From positions 6,441-70,440 of the forward strand of contig JACKBM010000035.1 in the NCBI GenBank assembly GCA_020634575.1: a DNA stretch of 64,000 nucleotides, read 5' to 3'. This DNA comes from Ardenticatenales bacterium. Lineage in GTDB: Bacteria > Chloroflexota > Anaerolineae > Promineifilales > Promineifilaceae. Every line of letters starts with the position of its first letter. Position 1 is the first letter of the stretch. The notes beneath the pieces were generated by a model. The model made no database searches. It was not told the DNA's origin and saw only the letters and a program-made list of their open reading frames with translations. Positions 1-9,271 of the stretch are shown in pieces. The position numbers and the translations under genes are program-made.

Positions 1-329
1 ACGATTTGCACGCTAATCACATCACAGGTTAATTGGGGCTGCAAGGCAAGGGATTGCTCAGTAGACTGCACAAACAGACAGTTGTCACCTTCGGGCAAAT
101 AGAGTTCCAGCGCCGCTGACCCGGTATTAGTTACCGTGATCCCAAACAGATCTCCCCAGGAAATATCCGCCGGATAACTCAATTCGAACTCGACCTCAGG
201 TGCAGCGGCTGCGGCGACCGCGTCAGGCGTATCTGTCGCCGGCGTCGGCAGCGGGCCATCTTCACGACAGCCGGCTAACCCCAGCAACACGGTCACGCCC
301 GCCAGCAGACTCAACATCCATCGATTCAT
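1..329 (-). CDS. Lipoprotein of unknown function (3' end beyond window)
   Basis: The reading frame starts at ATG 329, preceded by a strong ribosome site GGAGG (341-337) seven bases upstream, and runs off the left edge, so only about 109 N-terminal residues are visible. Residues 1-21 form a lipoprotein signal: MNRWM, a hydrophobic core and a lipobox ending LAGC with Cys21. An Ala/Pro/Thr-rich spacer follows, then a beta-rich stretch with ITVTNTG, which resembles an immunoglobulin-like or CARDB-type fold. It is probably a membrane-anchored surface protein. It is divergent from the ABC genes at 643. The function is not recognised. Confidence 0.75.
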   Translation of the reverse strand, partial: MNRWMLSLLAGVTVLLGLAGCREDGPLPTPATDTPDAVAAAAAPEVEFELSYPADISWGDLFGITVTNTGSAALELYLPEGDNCLFVQSTEQSLALQPQLTCDVISVQI

Positions 330-642
330 CACATCACCTCCATTTCGCAAGCGCTTACAGAATTAACGACAGGAGCGCAGAATGGTTCCGTGACAGTTAT
401 CAGCGGCCAACCTGTCTTTTCTCACTCAGGCGCCAGCATAGCCTATGCCATAATAAGTAGCTGAATTGACCAGCTATACTGGACGTTTCGTGGCGCAACA
501 GACGCAACTTCCGGCGCTATTACCCGTATCATTTACCGTCAGGGCTACCTTACTAAACACACAACAATCACGCTGACTTCCCTACCAACCCATCTCAGCA
601 CGCCTTGCTCTCTGGTCGATCTACTTTTTGAGGTTCAGAAAT
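330..642. other. Divergent intergenic region
   Basis: About 310 bases separate the leftward lipoprotein gene from the rightward ABC ATPase. I see no conserved gene. A TATACT hexamer at 475-480 could be a -10 element for the ABC operon, but no good -35 lies at the right distance. The GAGG at 630-633 is the ribosome site for the gene starting at 643. Confidence 0.4.
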
Positions 643-1572
643 ATGCATATCCTGGAAATCTCCCATCTCGCAAAATCTTTTGGCGACGTTCAGGCCGTCT
701 CTGATGTTTCCTTTGCCGTCGAGCCGGGTGAAATTTTCGGTCTGCTTGGCCCGAATGGCGCGGGCAAAACCACCACCATTCGTATCATGATGGACATCTT
801 CAAGCCGGACCGCGGCAGCGTCGCCGTCTTTGGTGGGCCGCTGGATATGGCCAAAAAGCGGCGCATCGGCTACCTGCCTGAGGAACGTGGCCTCTACAAA
901 GATCAGAAGCTGGAGCCAACGCTTCTCTATCTGGCCACTCTCAAGGGGCTCGATGAGAAAGTGGCCCGCAGCCGCCTGGGTGGCTGGCTGGAACGGTTCG
1001 ACCTGGCCGAACACCGGCACAAAAAGGTCAAGGAACTCAGCAAAGGTATGCAGCAGAAGGCGCAAATCATCGCCACGCTGCTGCATGAACCGGACCTCAT
1101 CGTCATCGACGAGCCCTTCTCCGGCCTGGATCCGGTCAACACCCGCCTGGTGAAGCAGGTTTTTGCCGAACAGCGGGAAGCGGGTAAGGCAATCATCATG
1201 TCCACCCACCAGATGCACCAGGTCGAAGAGCTGTGCAACCGGATCGTCCTCATCGACGCCGGTCGCACCGTCCTTTACGGCGCCGTCAACGAGATCAAGC
1301 GCAACTTCGCCGGCAACGCCATCGTCCTGGAAGGCCAGGGCGACTTTAGCGAGTTGCCCGGCGTCCTGGAGACGCGCAAGCACAATGGCGCCTACCATAT
1401 GGCCCTGGCTGTGGGCACAGACCCGCAGCAGGTGCTGCAACAGCTGGCTGTCCGCCAGGGAACGCGCCTGGAACGCTTTGAACTGGCTGAGCCGTCCCTG
1501 GAGGATATCTTTGTCAATGTGGTGGGCCACAAGGTAGGCAATGGTGAGGCAGAGGGGGTGAATCATGCGTAA
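643..1572 (+). CDS. ABC transporter ATP-binding protein, NatA/CcmA type
   Basis: This is the 309-residue ATPase of an exporter-type ABC transporter. Walker A is GPNGAGKTT (about residues 37-45), the signature is LSKGMQQKA (about 134-142), and Walker B LIVIDEPFSGLDP (about 154-166) is followed by the H-loop in MSTHQ. The tail of about 80 residues matches the DUF4162 domain of NatA-like ATPases. I chose ATG 643 because GAGG at 630-633 sits nine bases upstream; a TTG at 628 would add five residues. It overlaps the permease gene by eight bases, so the two are translationally coupled. Partners are the two permeases downstream. Substrate unknown; NatAB homologues are associated with Na+ or drug export. 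Confidence 0.92.
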   Translation: MHILEISHLAKSFGDVQAVSDVSFAVEPGEIFGLLGPNGAGKTTTIRIMMDIFKPDRGSVAVFGGPLDMAKKRRIGYLPEERGLYKDQKLEPTLLYLATLKGLDEKVARSRLGGWLERFDLAEHRHKKVKELSKGMQQKAQIIATLLHEPDLIVIDEPFSGLDPVNTRLVKQVFAEQREAGKAIIMSTHQMHQVEELCNRIVLIDAGRTVLYGAVNEIKRNFAGNAIVLEGQGDFSELPGVLETRKHNGAYHMALAVGTDPQQVLQQLAVRQGTRLERFELAEPSLEDIFVNVVGHKVGNGEAEGVNHA

Positions 1573-2785
1573 CTTCTGGCTCGTCGCCAAACAGGAATAC
1601 AAGCGCATGGTCTTTCGGCGCGCTTTTATCCTGGTTACCCTGGCGATTCCCCTGGGCATGGCCGTCGTGATAGCGCTGGCCATCGTTGTCGCCCTGGCCA
1701 GCGTGAACACCAGCCCCATCGGCTATATCGACGAAAGTGGCTTACTGGATATTGCCCGCTATGAGCCTTTAAAGGCAGAGGAAGATCGGCTTGACCTGGT
1801 CCTTTACACTGACCTGGATGCCGGGCTGGCGGCGGTGGAGAGCGGGGCGATTCAGGCGTTGTATGTGGTACCGGCCGGTTACCCCACCAGCCAACCCATC
1901 GACCTCTACTATGATCAGGAATACCCGGGCAGCGATGTCTGGAATGATTTCCGTGACTTCTTGCGCGTCAACCTCCTGGCCACCTACCCGACCGCCGTGG
2001 CTGACCGCCTCTACGAAGGCCCCAGCTCACAGGTGATTGACACCAGCAGCAACCGGACCTTCTCGCAGAACGCGGTCATCAACGTCATCCTCCCCTTTGT
2101 GGCCAGCTTCCTCTTCTTCGTCGCCACCATGTCCGCCTCCGGCTACATGCTGCAGGTGGTCGCCGACGAAAAAGAAAACCGGACGATGGAGATCATGCTG
2201 ACTTCCGTCTCACCCGGCCAGCTCATCGCCGGCAAGATGGTGGGGCTGCTTCTGGCCGCCCTGACTCAGCTGGGCATCTACGTCGCCGCCGGCATCATTG
2301 GCATTCTCATCGCCAGACCGTACGTGCCCCAGTTCCAGGTTATCACGGTTCCCTGGGGCTACCTGGCCATCATGATTGCCTTCTTCCTGCCTGCCTACAC
2401 CCTGCTGGCGGCCATGATGGTGGCTATCGGCAGTGCTGTAACCGAGCTGCAACAGGGTCAGCAGGTCGCCGGCATCCTTAACCTGTTGTTTATTCTCCCC
2501 ATCATGCTGCTGGCAATGATTTTTGAGAACCCCTCCGCACCGCTGCTCGTCTTCATGACCTTCTTCCCGACCACTTCCTTCCTGACCATCTCCCTGCGCT
2601 GGGGGGTGGCGACGGTGCCATACTGGCATATCGCCATTAGCTGGGTCATCCTGGTCGGCTCGGCCCTGTTCATGATCTGGGCTGCCAGCCGCATCTTCCG
2701 GCTGGGCATGCTGCGTTATGGGCAAACTATCCGCTTCGGGACAGCCCTGGCTGCCCTGGCCGGCAGGAGCGAGCGCCATGCGTAA
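1565..2785 (+). CDS. ABC transporter permease, NatB-like (ABC-2 family)
   Basis: A 406-residue membrane protein of the ABC-2 type. It has one N-terminal membrane segment (about residues 18-48), a large extracytoplasmic domain to about residue 165, and five or six segments in the C-terminal half. The motif VVADEKENRTMEIMLTS, just after the second membrane segment, is typical of NatB/YhaP permeases. It overlaps the ATPase upstream and the second permease downstream by eight bases each. It probably forms a heterodimeric channel with the product of the gene at 2778, since both have the same topology. Confidence 0.9.
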   Translation: MRNFWLVAKQEYKRMVFRRAFILVTLAIPLGMAVVIALAIVVALASVNTSPIGYIDESGLLDIARYEPLKAEEDRLDLVLYTDLDAGLAAVESGAIQALYVVPAGYPTSQPIDLYYDQEYPGSDVWNDFRDFLRVNLLATYPTAVADRLYEGPSSQVIDTSSNRTFSQNAVINVILPFVASFLFFVATMSASGYMLQVVADEKENRTMEIMLTSVSPGQLIAGKMVGLLLAALTQLGIYVAAGIIGILIARPYVPQFQVITVPWGYLAIMIAFFLPAYTLLAAMMVAIGSAVTELQQGQQVAGILNLLFILPIMLLAMIFENPSAPLLVFMTFFPTTSFLTISLRWGVATVPYWHIAISWVILVGSALFMIWAASRIFRLGMLRYGQTIRFGTALAALAGRSERHA

Positions 2786-4052
2786 TATCTGGCTGGTTAT
2801 CAAACACGATGTTTCGGTCACGCTGCGTCAGGTTTCCTTCTGGATCCTGACCATCATCATGCCGCTGATCCTCGTGGGCATCAATGCCTACCTGCTGGTC
2901 GATGTCAATGACGGCGGCGCAGGCGATGACGCCGAAACAAGCGTGGAACAGCAAGCCCAGGAATCGGCGGCGCTGGTTTTTGCCCTGGTGGATGAAGGCG
3001 GCCTGATCAACGACTATCCCGCCCTGGTCACAGCGGAAATGTTCCCCCTTTTCCCCGATGAATCGAGTGCTCTCGCGGCGCTTGAGGCCAACGAGGTCAT
3101 GCAGGTCGTCGTCATCCCAGCCGACTATGTCGCAACGGGTGAGCTCACTATCTACGCTCGCGAGTTCCAGATCACAATGAATGGCCAGGGCATGGGCGTC
3201 GCCTTTGACAGTAACGAGGCCTGGCTGCTGAGCTATCTGCTCGATTACAATCTGACCGGCGACGAACAGCTCGTGCAGGTGCTGCGCGATCCGATCAACT
3301 TCCAGGAAATCAACGTCCACGCCCTCAATCCCCCGGAGGTTGACCCGGCGGCCAACTCAGAATTGATGGCGACGCTCGTGGCCAGCATGATGCCCTATGT
3401 CTTCTACTTCTTGCTGGTGATGGGCGGCAACTACATGATGCGCAGCGTCGTGGCCGAAAAGGAAAACCGGACGGTTGAGTTGCTCCTGCTCAGCGTGAAC
3501 CCGCAAGAGCTGATGATCGGCAAGATGGTGGCCATGAGCCTGGTGATGTTGATCCAGGTTGTGGTTTGGGTGGGCAGCTCGGTTCTGCTCCTGGATCGCG
3601 CCCGCAGCTTCCTGACAGGCGCCAGTTTTGATTTCCCGCCCGGGTTCCTGTTCTACGCCATCCTATTCCTGGTGCTGGGTTATCTGCTTTACGCCGCCAT
3701 CATGTCGATGGCCGGCGCGATCGCGCCCAACGCCCGCGAAGGGGCCCAGCTCATCTGGCTGCTGATCATCCCCCTGATGCCGACGTTGATGTTCGGTCAG
3801 GAGTTCCTGCAAAATCCGCACGGGACGTTGTCGCTGGTCCTGAGCCTTTTCCCGCTCAGCTCGCCCAGCGCCATGGTGACGCGGATTGCGGTGGCGGAGG
3901 TGCCGTTCTGGCAGATCGGGCTCAGCCTCGGCCTGTTGGCACTAACGACCTACGGCTTCATCCTGCTCGCCGGCCGCTTCTTCCGCACCGACAACCTCCT
4001 CTCCGACGCCTCCCTCAACGTCAAACGCCTCCTCACGGGCTGGCGGAGTTAG
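2778..4052 (+). CDS. ABC transporter permease, second NatB-like subunit
   Basis: A 424-residue paralogue of the preceding permease with the same layout: N-terminal segment, long outer domain (about residues 45-220) and a C-terminal membrane bundle. It shares the signature SVVAEKENRTVELLLLS. The frame is open further upstream, but ATG 2778 has AGGAG (2765-2769) at eight bases spacing and gives the family-typical start MRNIWLVIKHD. It is the last gene of the three-gene operon. A CACGGATT palindromic repeat begins nine bases after its stop. Confidence 0.88.
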   Translation: MRNIWLVIKHDVSVTLRQVSFWILTIIMPLILVGINAYLLVDVNDGGAGDDAETSVEQQAQESAALVFALVDEGGLINDYPALVTAEMFPLFPDESSALAALEANEVMQVVVIPADYVATGELTIYAREFQITMNGQGMGVAFDSNEAWLLSYLLDYNLTGDEQLVQVLRDPINFQEINVHALNPPEVDPAANSELMATLVASMMPYVFYFLLVMGGNYMMRSVVAEKENRTVELLLLSVNPQELMIGKMVAMSLVMLIQVVVWVGSSVLLLDRARSFLTGASFDFPPGFLFYAILFLVLGYLLYAAIMSMAGAIAPNAREGAQLIWLLIIPLMPTLMFGQEFLQNPHGTLSLVLSLFPLSSPSAMVTRIAVAEVPFWQIGLSLGLLALTTYGFILLAGRFFRTDNLLSDASLNVKRLLTGWRS

Positions 4053-4061
4053 GGAGTTTTT

Positions 4062-4152
4062 GCCACGGATTAGCACGGATTAGTCACGGATTTTTTCTTT
4101 TGGCGCAGCGAAACGTTCCAGCCAGTCCAAAGAATCCGCTGCATCCGTGGCC
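4062..4152. repeat. CACGGATT palindromic element, copy 1
   Basis: It begins GCCACGGATTAGCACGGATT, has further CACGGATT units, and ends in the complementary ATCCGTGGC, so the ends form a hairpin. It lies nine bases after the stop of the ABC permease. Two related copies are at 5133-5235 and 5825-5934. No transposase is present. Confidence 0.7.
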
Positions 4153-4686
4153 TCTCATAACAGCCAGCGGTCAGCGCCCTGAAGACCAGCCGTCCTCCCG
4201 GTAATCACCAAAATATATTCCTTTATATCTTTGCCTGTATCACTACAGGTGTGCCGGCGCTCGTTTAGACTGGGCAGCTAAAATGTAATGACACAGGATA
4301 GTGATATGAAGAACTGGACTTACGCTGAGCTCAGTGGCGAGATCTGCAAACAACTGGAACTCCAGCTGTTCGCAGAAGCGGAAAACGGCTGCGGGCGCTG
4401 GCTAAACACACGGACAGCGGGGCGGCAATCGCGATGCGCCATCGCCCACGAAAACGCCTTCATACAGCCAACATCACAGTGTACTGCCGGCCCGAACATA
4501 TCAACGCCAGTGACACAGCGCGTGAACCACAGACAGCTCTGGCGGGGCGTTGCGCCGTCGAGCGTCAGATCTCAGCGACGGAGAAACTAAACACTGGGAG
4601 CAGCCCGGCAATTCAGCGGTTGACCAGGAATGTTGTCATCGCCCTGGCGAGACATCGAGGCCAGGCGCAGTGACAGTAGGGTAAAT
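4153..4686. other. Intergenic region, possible gene debris
   Basis: No intact gene. A short open frame from 4288 begins MTQDSDMKNWTYAELS and soon turns into unlikely sequence, so it may be the decayed start of a gene upstream of the SRPBCC remnant. I could not assign it to a family. Confidence 0.35.
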
Positions 4687-5062
4687 ATGGCCAAAGTAGG
4701 CAGAACATCATCATTAAAGCAAACCGCCGACATTTACCTGGGCCAATTTCAGAACTTTCCGTCCTTTGGGTACATTCAGACATCACCCTTACAGGCCGAA
4801 CGCGAGCCATTGATTCTCACTGGACCGGCCGATCCCTATTGATGGCAGGCGAAATGCCGCCATAACTGAACAAACGGATTGCCTGGAACAGCAAAGACCC
4901 GGCTTCATCACAACCAGCGGTCAGGTTACGTTTAACGAACTGCCGCAGGAGCAAACGCGGATCAACGCGACAATACAATATGTCACACCGGCGGTGGCAG
5001 GTAAAATGCCAAACGGCCCGGAAGAACGGCTGAAACCGATCGCGTATCAAACAGATGGTTGA
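4687..5062 (+). pseudogene. SRPBCC-family (cyclase/dehydrase-like) gene remnant
   Basis: Pieces in different frames together read like a SRPBCC ligand-binding protein. From ATG 4687 comes a segment with QFQNFPSFGYIQ and LTGPADP, matching the pocket-entry region (family pattern WxxFxxFPxFMxxI). Then, shifted, comes RIAWNSKD followed by GQVTFNELPQEQTRINATI and a tail with NGPEERLKP. These correspond in order to the N-terminal, middle and C-terminal parts of a roughly 150-residue SRPBCC domain. Internal stops and frame changes near 4842-4870 show it is not functional. The family match is by motif recall, not alignment. Confidence 0.55.
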
Positions 5063-5132
5063 GGCAGGCTGTGAGTCTGTTTCTCCGTCAAACGACTACA
5101 GCCGCCGGCTCACGGCTGGCGGAGCAGGAGTT

Positions 5133-5235
5133 TGCACGGATTGGACGATTACGGATTTTTTTTGGCGAACGGTTGAGTTCGCCAATTCAAAAAATCCGTG
5201 ACGAGCTGTCTGAGCGAAGCATGCCAATCCGTGGC
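5133..5235. repeat. CACGGATT palindromic element, copy 2
   Basis: It starts GCACGGATTGGACGATTACGG and ends in CCAATCCGTGGC. An inner inverted pair GGCGAACGG...TTCGCC lies in its centre. Read on the minus strand it begins five bases after the stop codon of the AhpD-like gene at 5241, and could act as its 3' hairpin. Confidence 0.65.
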
Positions 5236-5240
5236 CTCTC

Positions 5241-5806
5241 TTAATAATAACCGACGCGGTCGTCGCCGACCTGGACGCCGAGGCCGGAGAGGGAGCGGTT
5301 GGAGTAGTTGAAGAGGGCGACGCATTGGTTGACCTCTAAAATCTCCCCGTCGCTGGCCCCGGCCGCTCGCATCGCCTCGATATCTGCTGCGCTGACGTCG
5401 CCGGGCGTGAGCGTCAGCAGGCGGTGTAGCGCATGAAAGCCAGTTCGCGGCCGGTCAGCGCTTCCTCGAGCGCCCCACTGGCCATCGCCGCATCAATCGC
5501 CGCCGCCCGCGCCGGGTCGCCCAACAGCGTGCGGTAATTGTGGCCGTGATGGGTGGCGGCATATTCGCAGTTGTTGAGGATGCTGGTGTAGGTGGCGATT
5601 AGCTCCAGCAGCCAGAGCGGCAGGGTCACATCGGGGTGGTGCAGCACCGCTTTGTACAGCGTATCATGCCCCATAATCGTCTCCGGCCGGAGGCTTTTGG
5701 AGATGTAAACATTGTCGTAGGTGCCATGCGGCGACTTCGTCAGCTCATAAATCTCCGCCAACCGCCCCGTCGCCTCGTCCGGCTTCACCGTCTTAATCCA
5801 TGTCAT
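5241..5806 (-). pseudogene. AhpD-like / carboxymuconolactone decarboxylase-family protein, frameshifted
   Basis: The frame from ATG 5806 (MTWIKTVKPDEATGRLAEIY) encodes a peroxidase-related protein with the helical CMD/AhpD fold. The region NNCEYAATHHGHNYR resembles the active-site segment, but the usual second Cys is absent (CxxxHH present, CxxC not). After FMRYTAC the frame stops at 5414. The next frame continues at once with LLTLTPGDVSAADIEAM and goes on to VGYY at 5241, giving the expected length of about 188 residues. One base is therefore missing near 5420, from real damage or a sequencing error. AAGGA at 5817-5813 supports the start. CACGGATT repeats abut both ends. Confidence 0.75.
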
Positions 5807-5824
5807 GGTTTTTCCTTTTTTCTT

Positions 5825-5934
5825 TGCCACGGATTAACACGGATTTGGCACGGATTCTTCTTTTTTATGACGTCCCTATCAGGTGCCGACACAATCAAAA
5901 AAAATCCGTGTTGAATCCGTGCCAATCCGTGGCC
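5825..5934. repeat. CACGGATT palindromic element, copy 3
   Basis: The most complete copy: GCCACGGATTAACACGGATT then TGGCACGGATT on one side, and AATCCGTG, AATCCGTG, CCAATCCGTGGCC on the other. It starts 12 bases after the stop of the BNR gene (minus strand, 5946) and ends just upstream of the ribosome site of the AhpD-like gene, filling the whole intergenic gap. Confidence 0.75.
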
Positions 5935-5945
5935 ACTCTTCCCTC

Positions 5946-8900
5946 TTAAGGCATCACAGCGCCAAGGCCGGCGGTGTGGAGCTGGTTGTTGAAATGGGGT
6001 AATTCGGCCTGCAGCAGCTCGTGGAGCGTCGCCAGGCAATCGTCGATTTGGGCCGCCAGGTGGTCGAAGTAGGGCTGGGCCGTGGCGGTGGGGCCGTAGT
6101 CGGCCGAGTCCAGCATCGGTATGAGCGCCGCCAGCTGGCCCAGCAGACGGGCGCCGGCGTTGCCCACTTCGGTGCGCGTCTTCAGGTCCGGGACCATGAG
6201 CGGATCTTCCGCGTCGCGGAGCTTCTGGGCCAGCTTGCCGGCGGCATCGGCCAGTTCCGGCCGGTCCGCTAGCCGCTTCGCCCAGGCCACCAGTTGCGCC
6301 CGCACTGCGTGAACATCATTAAGGAGCGCATGAGCCTCGCCCAGCTTGTCCCGAATCGCCAGCAGTAGCGCTACCTGCGCCTCGAGATCCGCCGCCGGCG
6401 TCTCCACCCGGCCATCCAACACGATGGTCAGAGGCTGGGTCAGCGTTTGGCCACCCACCGTCAACCGAACTTCATACGTGCCCGGCGCCGCCACCGGCCC
6501 CGGCGCCCCAACAGCGGACAGATCCTTGCCGTCGATGGTCTCACCATCTGCGTAGCGCAGGTTCCAGACAAAGCGGTTCAATCCGGCCGCCGCCGGCAGA
6601 AACTCACCGCTCTCCCAATCCGGCCCCTTGCTGCTGAACTGATTAACCTCGTTGCCCTCGCTATCGACGATGGTCAGCGTGATCGGTTTGGCCGGCGCTT
6701 TGGCGAGGTGGTAATGGATGAGGGCACCGGCCGGTGCGTTCTCCCCGGCGTCCAAAAAGACGCGCCGCTTTGTACCCTGGGGCGTCTCCTCTTCCACAAA
6801 ACCGACAAAGTCAGCAAAAATGGCGTAATAGTTTTTGCCGGCCGCCCCGCCGCCCCAATCCTCCGTCAGCCAGGGCCGCACGCGCAACGTCGGGCGCGGC
6901 GCAAACAATGCGGCTGGCGCTGCCAGCACCGCCTCGTCCAGCTGCCGCAAAGGCGTCAGATCATCCAGAATCCAGAACGAGCGGCCGTGGGTCCCGGCAA
7001 TCAGGTCGTCACCCTTCACGCGCAGGTCATACACCGGCACGATGGGCAGGTTGCCGGCCAGCACCTGCCACGATGCACCATCGTCCAGCGAAACGTAAAC
7101 CGTCGACTCGGTCCCGGCGTACAGCAACCCTTCCCGGACCGGGTCCGCCCGAATCACCCGCGTAAAATCATGGTCGGGGATGCCCGCGGTGATCTGTTGC
7201 CAGCTCTGGCCAAAATCGGTCGACTTAAACAGATACGGCTGGAAATCGTTCGCCTTGTTGCGCGTGCCGGCCAGGTAAACGGTGCCGGCGGCAAAGGGTG
7301 ACGGCTCGACGGTGCTGATTTGCAGGAACTCGGGCCAGACGTCGCTGGTCACATTCTGCCAGCTCGCGCCACCATCCTGGGAGAGATGCAGCAGCCCATC
7401 ATCCGAGCCGGCCCAGAGCAGCCCTTCCCGCAGCGGCGATTCCGCCAGGGCCAGGACAGTGGCGTACATCTCCGCCGCGCCACCCTCTTTATTGATGGGG
7501 CCGCCCGAGGCGACAAAGGTGCTCGGATCGGCCCGGGTCAGGTCGGGGCTGATCTCCTGCCAGCTCTGCCCCTCATCCTGGCTGCGCAGCACATATTGGC
7601 AACCGATGTAGAGGTTGTCCGGGTTGTGCTCGGAGACAAGGATGGGATAGGTCCAGTTCCAGCGATAGCGCCGCTCCGAGGGCAGTGCGCCTCGCATCGA
7701 TTCCGGCCAGGGGGCGATGAGCCGGATTTGCTTGCGCCGGTGGTCATAGCGTTGCAGCGAATTGCCGCCACCCGGCGAGCTGCCGATGGCGCCGACGTAG
7801 ACGATATTGTGATCATCCGGCCGGACCGCGATATGGCCGCTCTCGCCTGTCCCTGCCTGGTAACAGGCCGCCCAGGGGATCGCCCCCCGGTCATAGGCAT
7901 TGCTAGGCACCGCCAGGCTGGAGCTGTCCTGCTGCGTACCATACACGTGATACGGCGTCTGGTTGTCAGTTGTGATACGGTAGAACTGGGCTGTCGGCTG
8001 GTTGAACACCGTCGACCAGGTCGCCCCGCCATTCAGGCTGATGCAAGCACCGCCGTCGTTGCCCTGAATCAGGCGCTGGTTGTTGTTGGGGTCAACCCAG
8101 AGGTCGTGGTTGTCCCCATGGGGCGTGGCGATCTGGCTGAAGGTCTGGCCGCCATCGATCGATTTCCAGAAGTTGAAACAGTTGATATAGACCGTGTCGC
8201 CATTCTGCGTGTCAGCGGTGATGTGGCTGTAATACCAGGCGCGCGCATTCAGCTCGCCGTCCTCGCTGACCAGCTGCCAATGGGCGCCATAATCATCGCT
8301 GCGATACAGGCCCGGCGCCTCAGCCGACTCGACCAAAGCCCAGACCCGGCCCCGCTGCGCCGGCGAGATGGCCACGCCGATCTTGCCCAGCAGGCCACCC
8401 GGGAACCCGTTCTGTCCGGTCAGCTCCTGCCAGCTATCGCCGCCATCAAACGAACAGTACAGGCCGGTGTCCGGCCCGCCGCTGCTCATATCATAAAAAC
8501 TCCGCTCCATCTGCCAGATGGCGGCAAACAGGATACGCGGATTGTTGGGGTCCAGCTTGAGGTCGATGGCGCCGGCCCGGTCACTCTTGTAAAGCACCTG
8601 CTCCCAGCTCTGCCCGCCGTCCTTCGAGCGGAAGACGCCCCGCTCCTCGTTGGGGCCATGCGCATGGCCCAGGGCAGCCACGTAGACCAGGTCCGGATTC
8701 TGGGGATGGATGGCGATCTTGCCAATGTGACGACTGTCGCGCAGACCCACGTTCTGCCAGGTGCGGCCGGCGTCAGTGGATTTGTAGACACCGTCCCCGG
8801 GCGAGATATTGCTCCGGGTTGTGCTCTCCCCTGAGCCGACGTAGATCACATTCGGGTCAGATTCGGCGACGGCAATCGCGCCGATCGAGGCGGTCGTAAA

Positions 8901-9086
8901 GAAGCCATCGGACACATTGGCCCAATAGACCCCGGCATCCGTGGTTTTCCACACCCCGCCGGCACAGGCGCCAAAATAAAAAACATTGGCATCAGAGACA
9001 TCGCCGGCGACAGCGCCCACACGGCCCCCACGAAACGGGCCGATACAACGCCACTGCGGCTTAAAGGAGACAGGCAGCTCAGGCAT
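5946..9086 (-). CDS. Large BNR/Asp-box beta-propeller protein (VPS10/sortilin-like)
   Basis: 1046 residues. At least ten Asp-box motifs (S-x-D-x-G-x-x-W) recur across the first 680 residues, for example KTTDAGVYW, KSTDAGRTW, RSKDGGQSW, CSFDGGDSW and KSTDFGQSW, which predicts one or two large beta-propellers. A linker HGRSFWILDD leads to a C-terminal beta-sandwich and a helical tail. There is no signal peptide and no obvious sialidase Arg triad. The ATG at 9086 has GGAGG five bases upstream. Homologues are annotated as glycosyl hydrolase or WD40/YVTN/BNR-like proteins without proven activity. It is likely a cytoplasmic or non-classically exported binding scaffold; the enzyme label is not supported here. 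Confidence 0.85.
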   Translation of the reverse strand: MPELPVSFKPQWRCIGPFRGGRVGAVAGDVSDANVFYFGACAGGVWKTTDAGVYWANVSDGFFTTASIGAIAVAESDPNVIYVGSGESTTRSNISPGDGVYKSTDAGRTWQNVGLRDSRHIGKIAIHPQNPDLVYVAALGHAHGPNEERGVFRSKDGGQSWEQVLYKSDRAGAIDLKLDPNNPRILFAAIWQMERSFYDMSSGGPDTGLYCSFDGGDSWQELTGQNGFPGGLLGKIGVAISPAQRGRVWALVESAEAPGLYRSDDYGAHWQLVSEDGELNARAWYYSHITADTQNGDTVYINCFNFWKSIDGGQTFSQIATPHGDNHDLWVDPNNNQRLIQGNDGGACISLNGGATWSTVFNQPTAQFYRITTDNQTPYHVYGTQQDSSSLAVPSNAYDRGAIPWAACYQAGTGESGHIAVRPDDHNIVYVGAIGSSPGGGNSLQRYDHRRKQIRLIAPWPESMRGALPSERRYRWNWTYPILVSEHNPDNLYIGCQYVLRSQDEGQSWQEISPDLTRADPSTFVASGGPINKEGGAAEMYATVLALAESPLREGLLWAGSDDGLLHLSQDGGASWQNVTSDVWPEFLQISTVEPSPFAAGTVYLAGTRNKANDFQPYLFKSTDFGQSWQQITAGIPDHDFTRVIRADPVREGLLYAGTESTVYVSLDDGASWQVLAGNLPIVPVYDLRVKGDDLIAGTHGRSFWILDDLTPLRQLDEAVLAAPAALFAPRPTLRVRPWLTEDWGGGAAGKNYYAIFADFVGFVEEETPQGTKRRVFLDAGENAPAGALIHYHLAKAPAKPITLTIVDSEGNEVNQFSSKGPDWESGEFLPAAAGLNRFVWNLRYADGETIDGKDLSAVGAPGPVAAPGTYEVRLTVGGQTLTQPLTIVLDGRVETPAADLEAQVALLLAIRDKLGEAHALLNDVHAVRAQLVAWAKRLADRPELADAAGKLAQKLRDAEDPLMVPDLKTRTEVGNAGARLLGQLAALIPMLDSADYGPTATAQPYFDHLAAQIDDCLATLHELLQAELPHFNNQLHTAGLGAVMP

Positions 9087-9134
9087 AAATCCCTCCTGGG
9101 AACAGATTTGAATTCATGCCCATTATAGCCGTAC

Positions 9135-9155
9135 AGACGTGCCGCTGGCACGTCT
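9135..9155. repeat. Perfect hairpin, 9-bp stem
   Basis: AGACGTGCC (9135-9143) pairs perfectly with GGCACGTCT (9147-9155) over a GCT loop. It lies between the BNR gene and the PNPOx-like gene, upstream of the BNR gene start. No T-tract follows. It resembles the short GAGACG-type palindromes scattered in cyanobacterial and Chloroflexota intergenic DNA. Confidence 0.55.
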
Positions 9156-9231
9156 CCTATACCGCTGGCCCTACCTGACGCATCGCTGGCACCGCAACCC
9201 ATTTGCCAGCGCTATGCCCGATGATCGTTGG

Positions 9232-9253
9232 GAGACGCCCCACCGGGCGTCTC
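9232..9253. terminator. Perfect hairpin past the PNPOx-like gene
   Basis: GAGACGCCC (9232-9240) and GGGCGTCTC (9245-9253) form a nine-base stem with a CACC loop, 19 bases after the stop codon of the minus-strand gene at 9272. There is no clear T-run, so it may be a termination, mRNA-end or repeat element. Its GAGACG...CGTCTC ends match the hairpin at 9135. Confidence 0.45.
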
Positions 9254-9271
9254 TACGGGGCTTTACGGGAA

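Noticed and set aside
4062..5934. CACGGATT units as a CRISPR array
   Set aside because: Units are about 8-10 bases, spacing is irregular and orientation inverts; no cas genes.
7320..8834. 504-codon plus-strand open frame
   Set aside because: It lies opposite the BNR gene, is rich in Arg/Ala/Pro, has no family motif and no ribosome site. It is a GC-driven antisense shadow.
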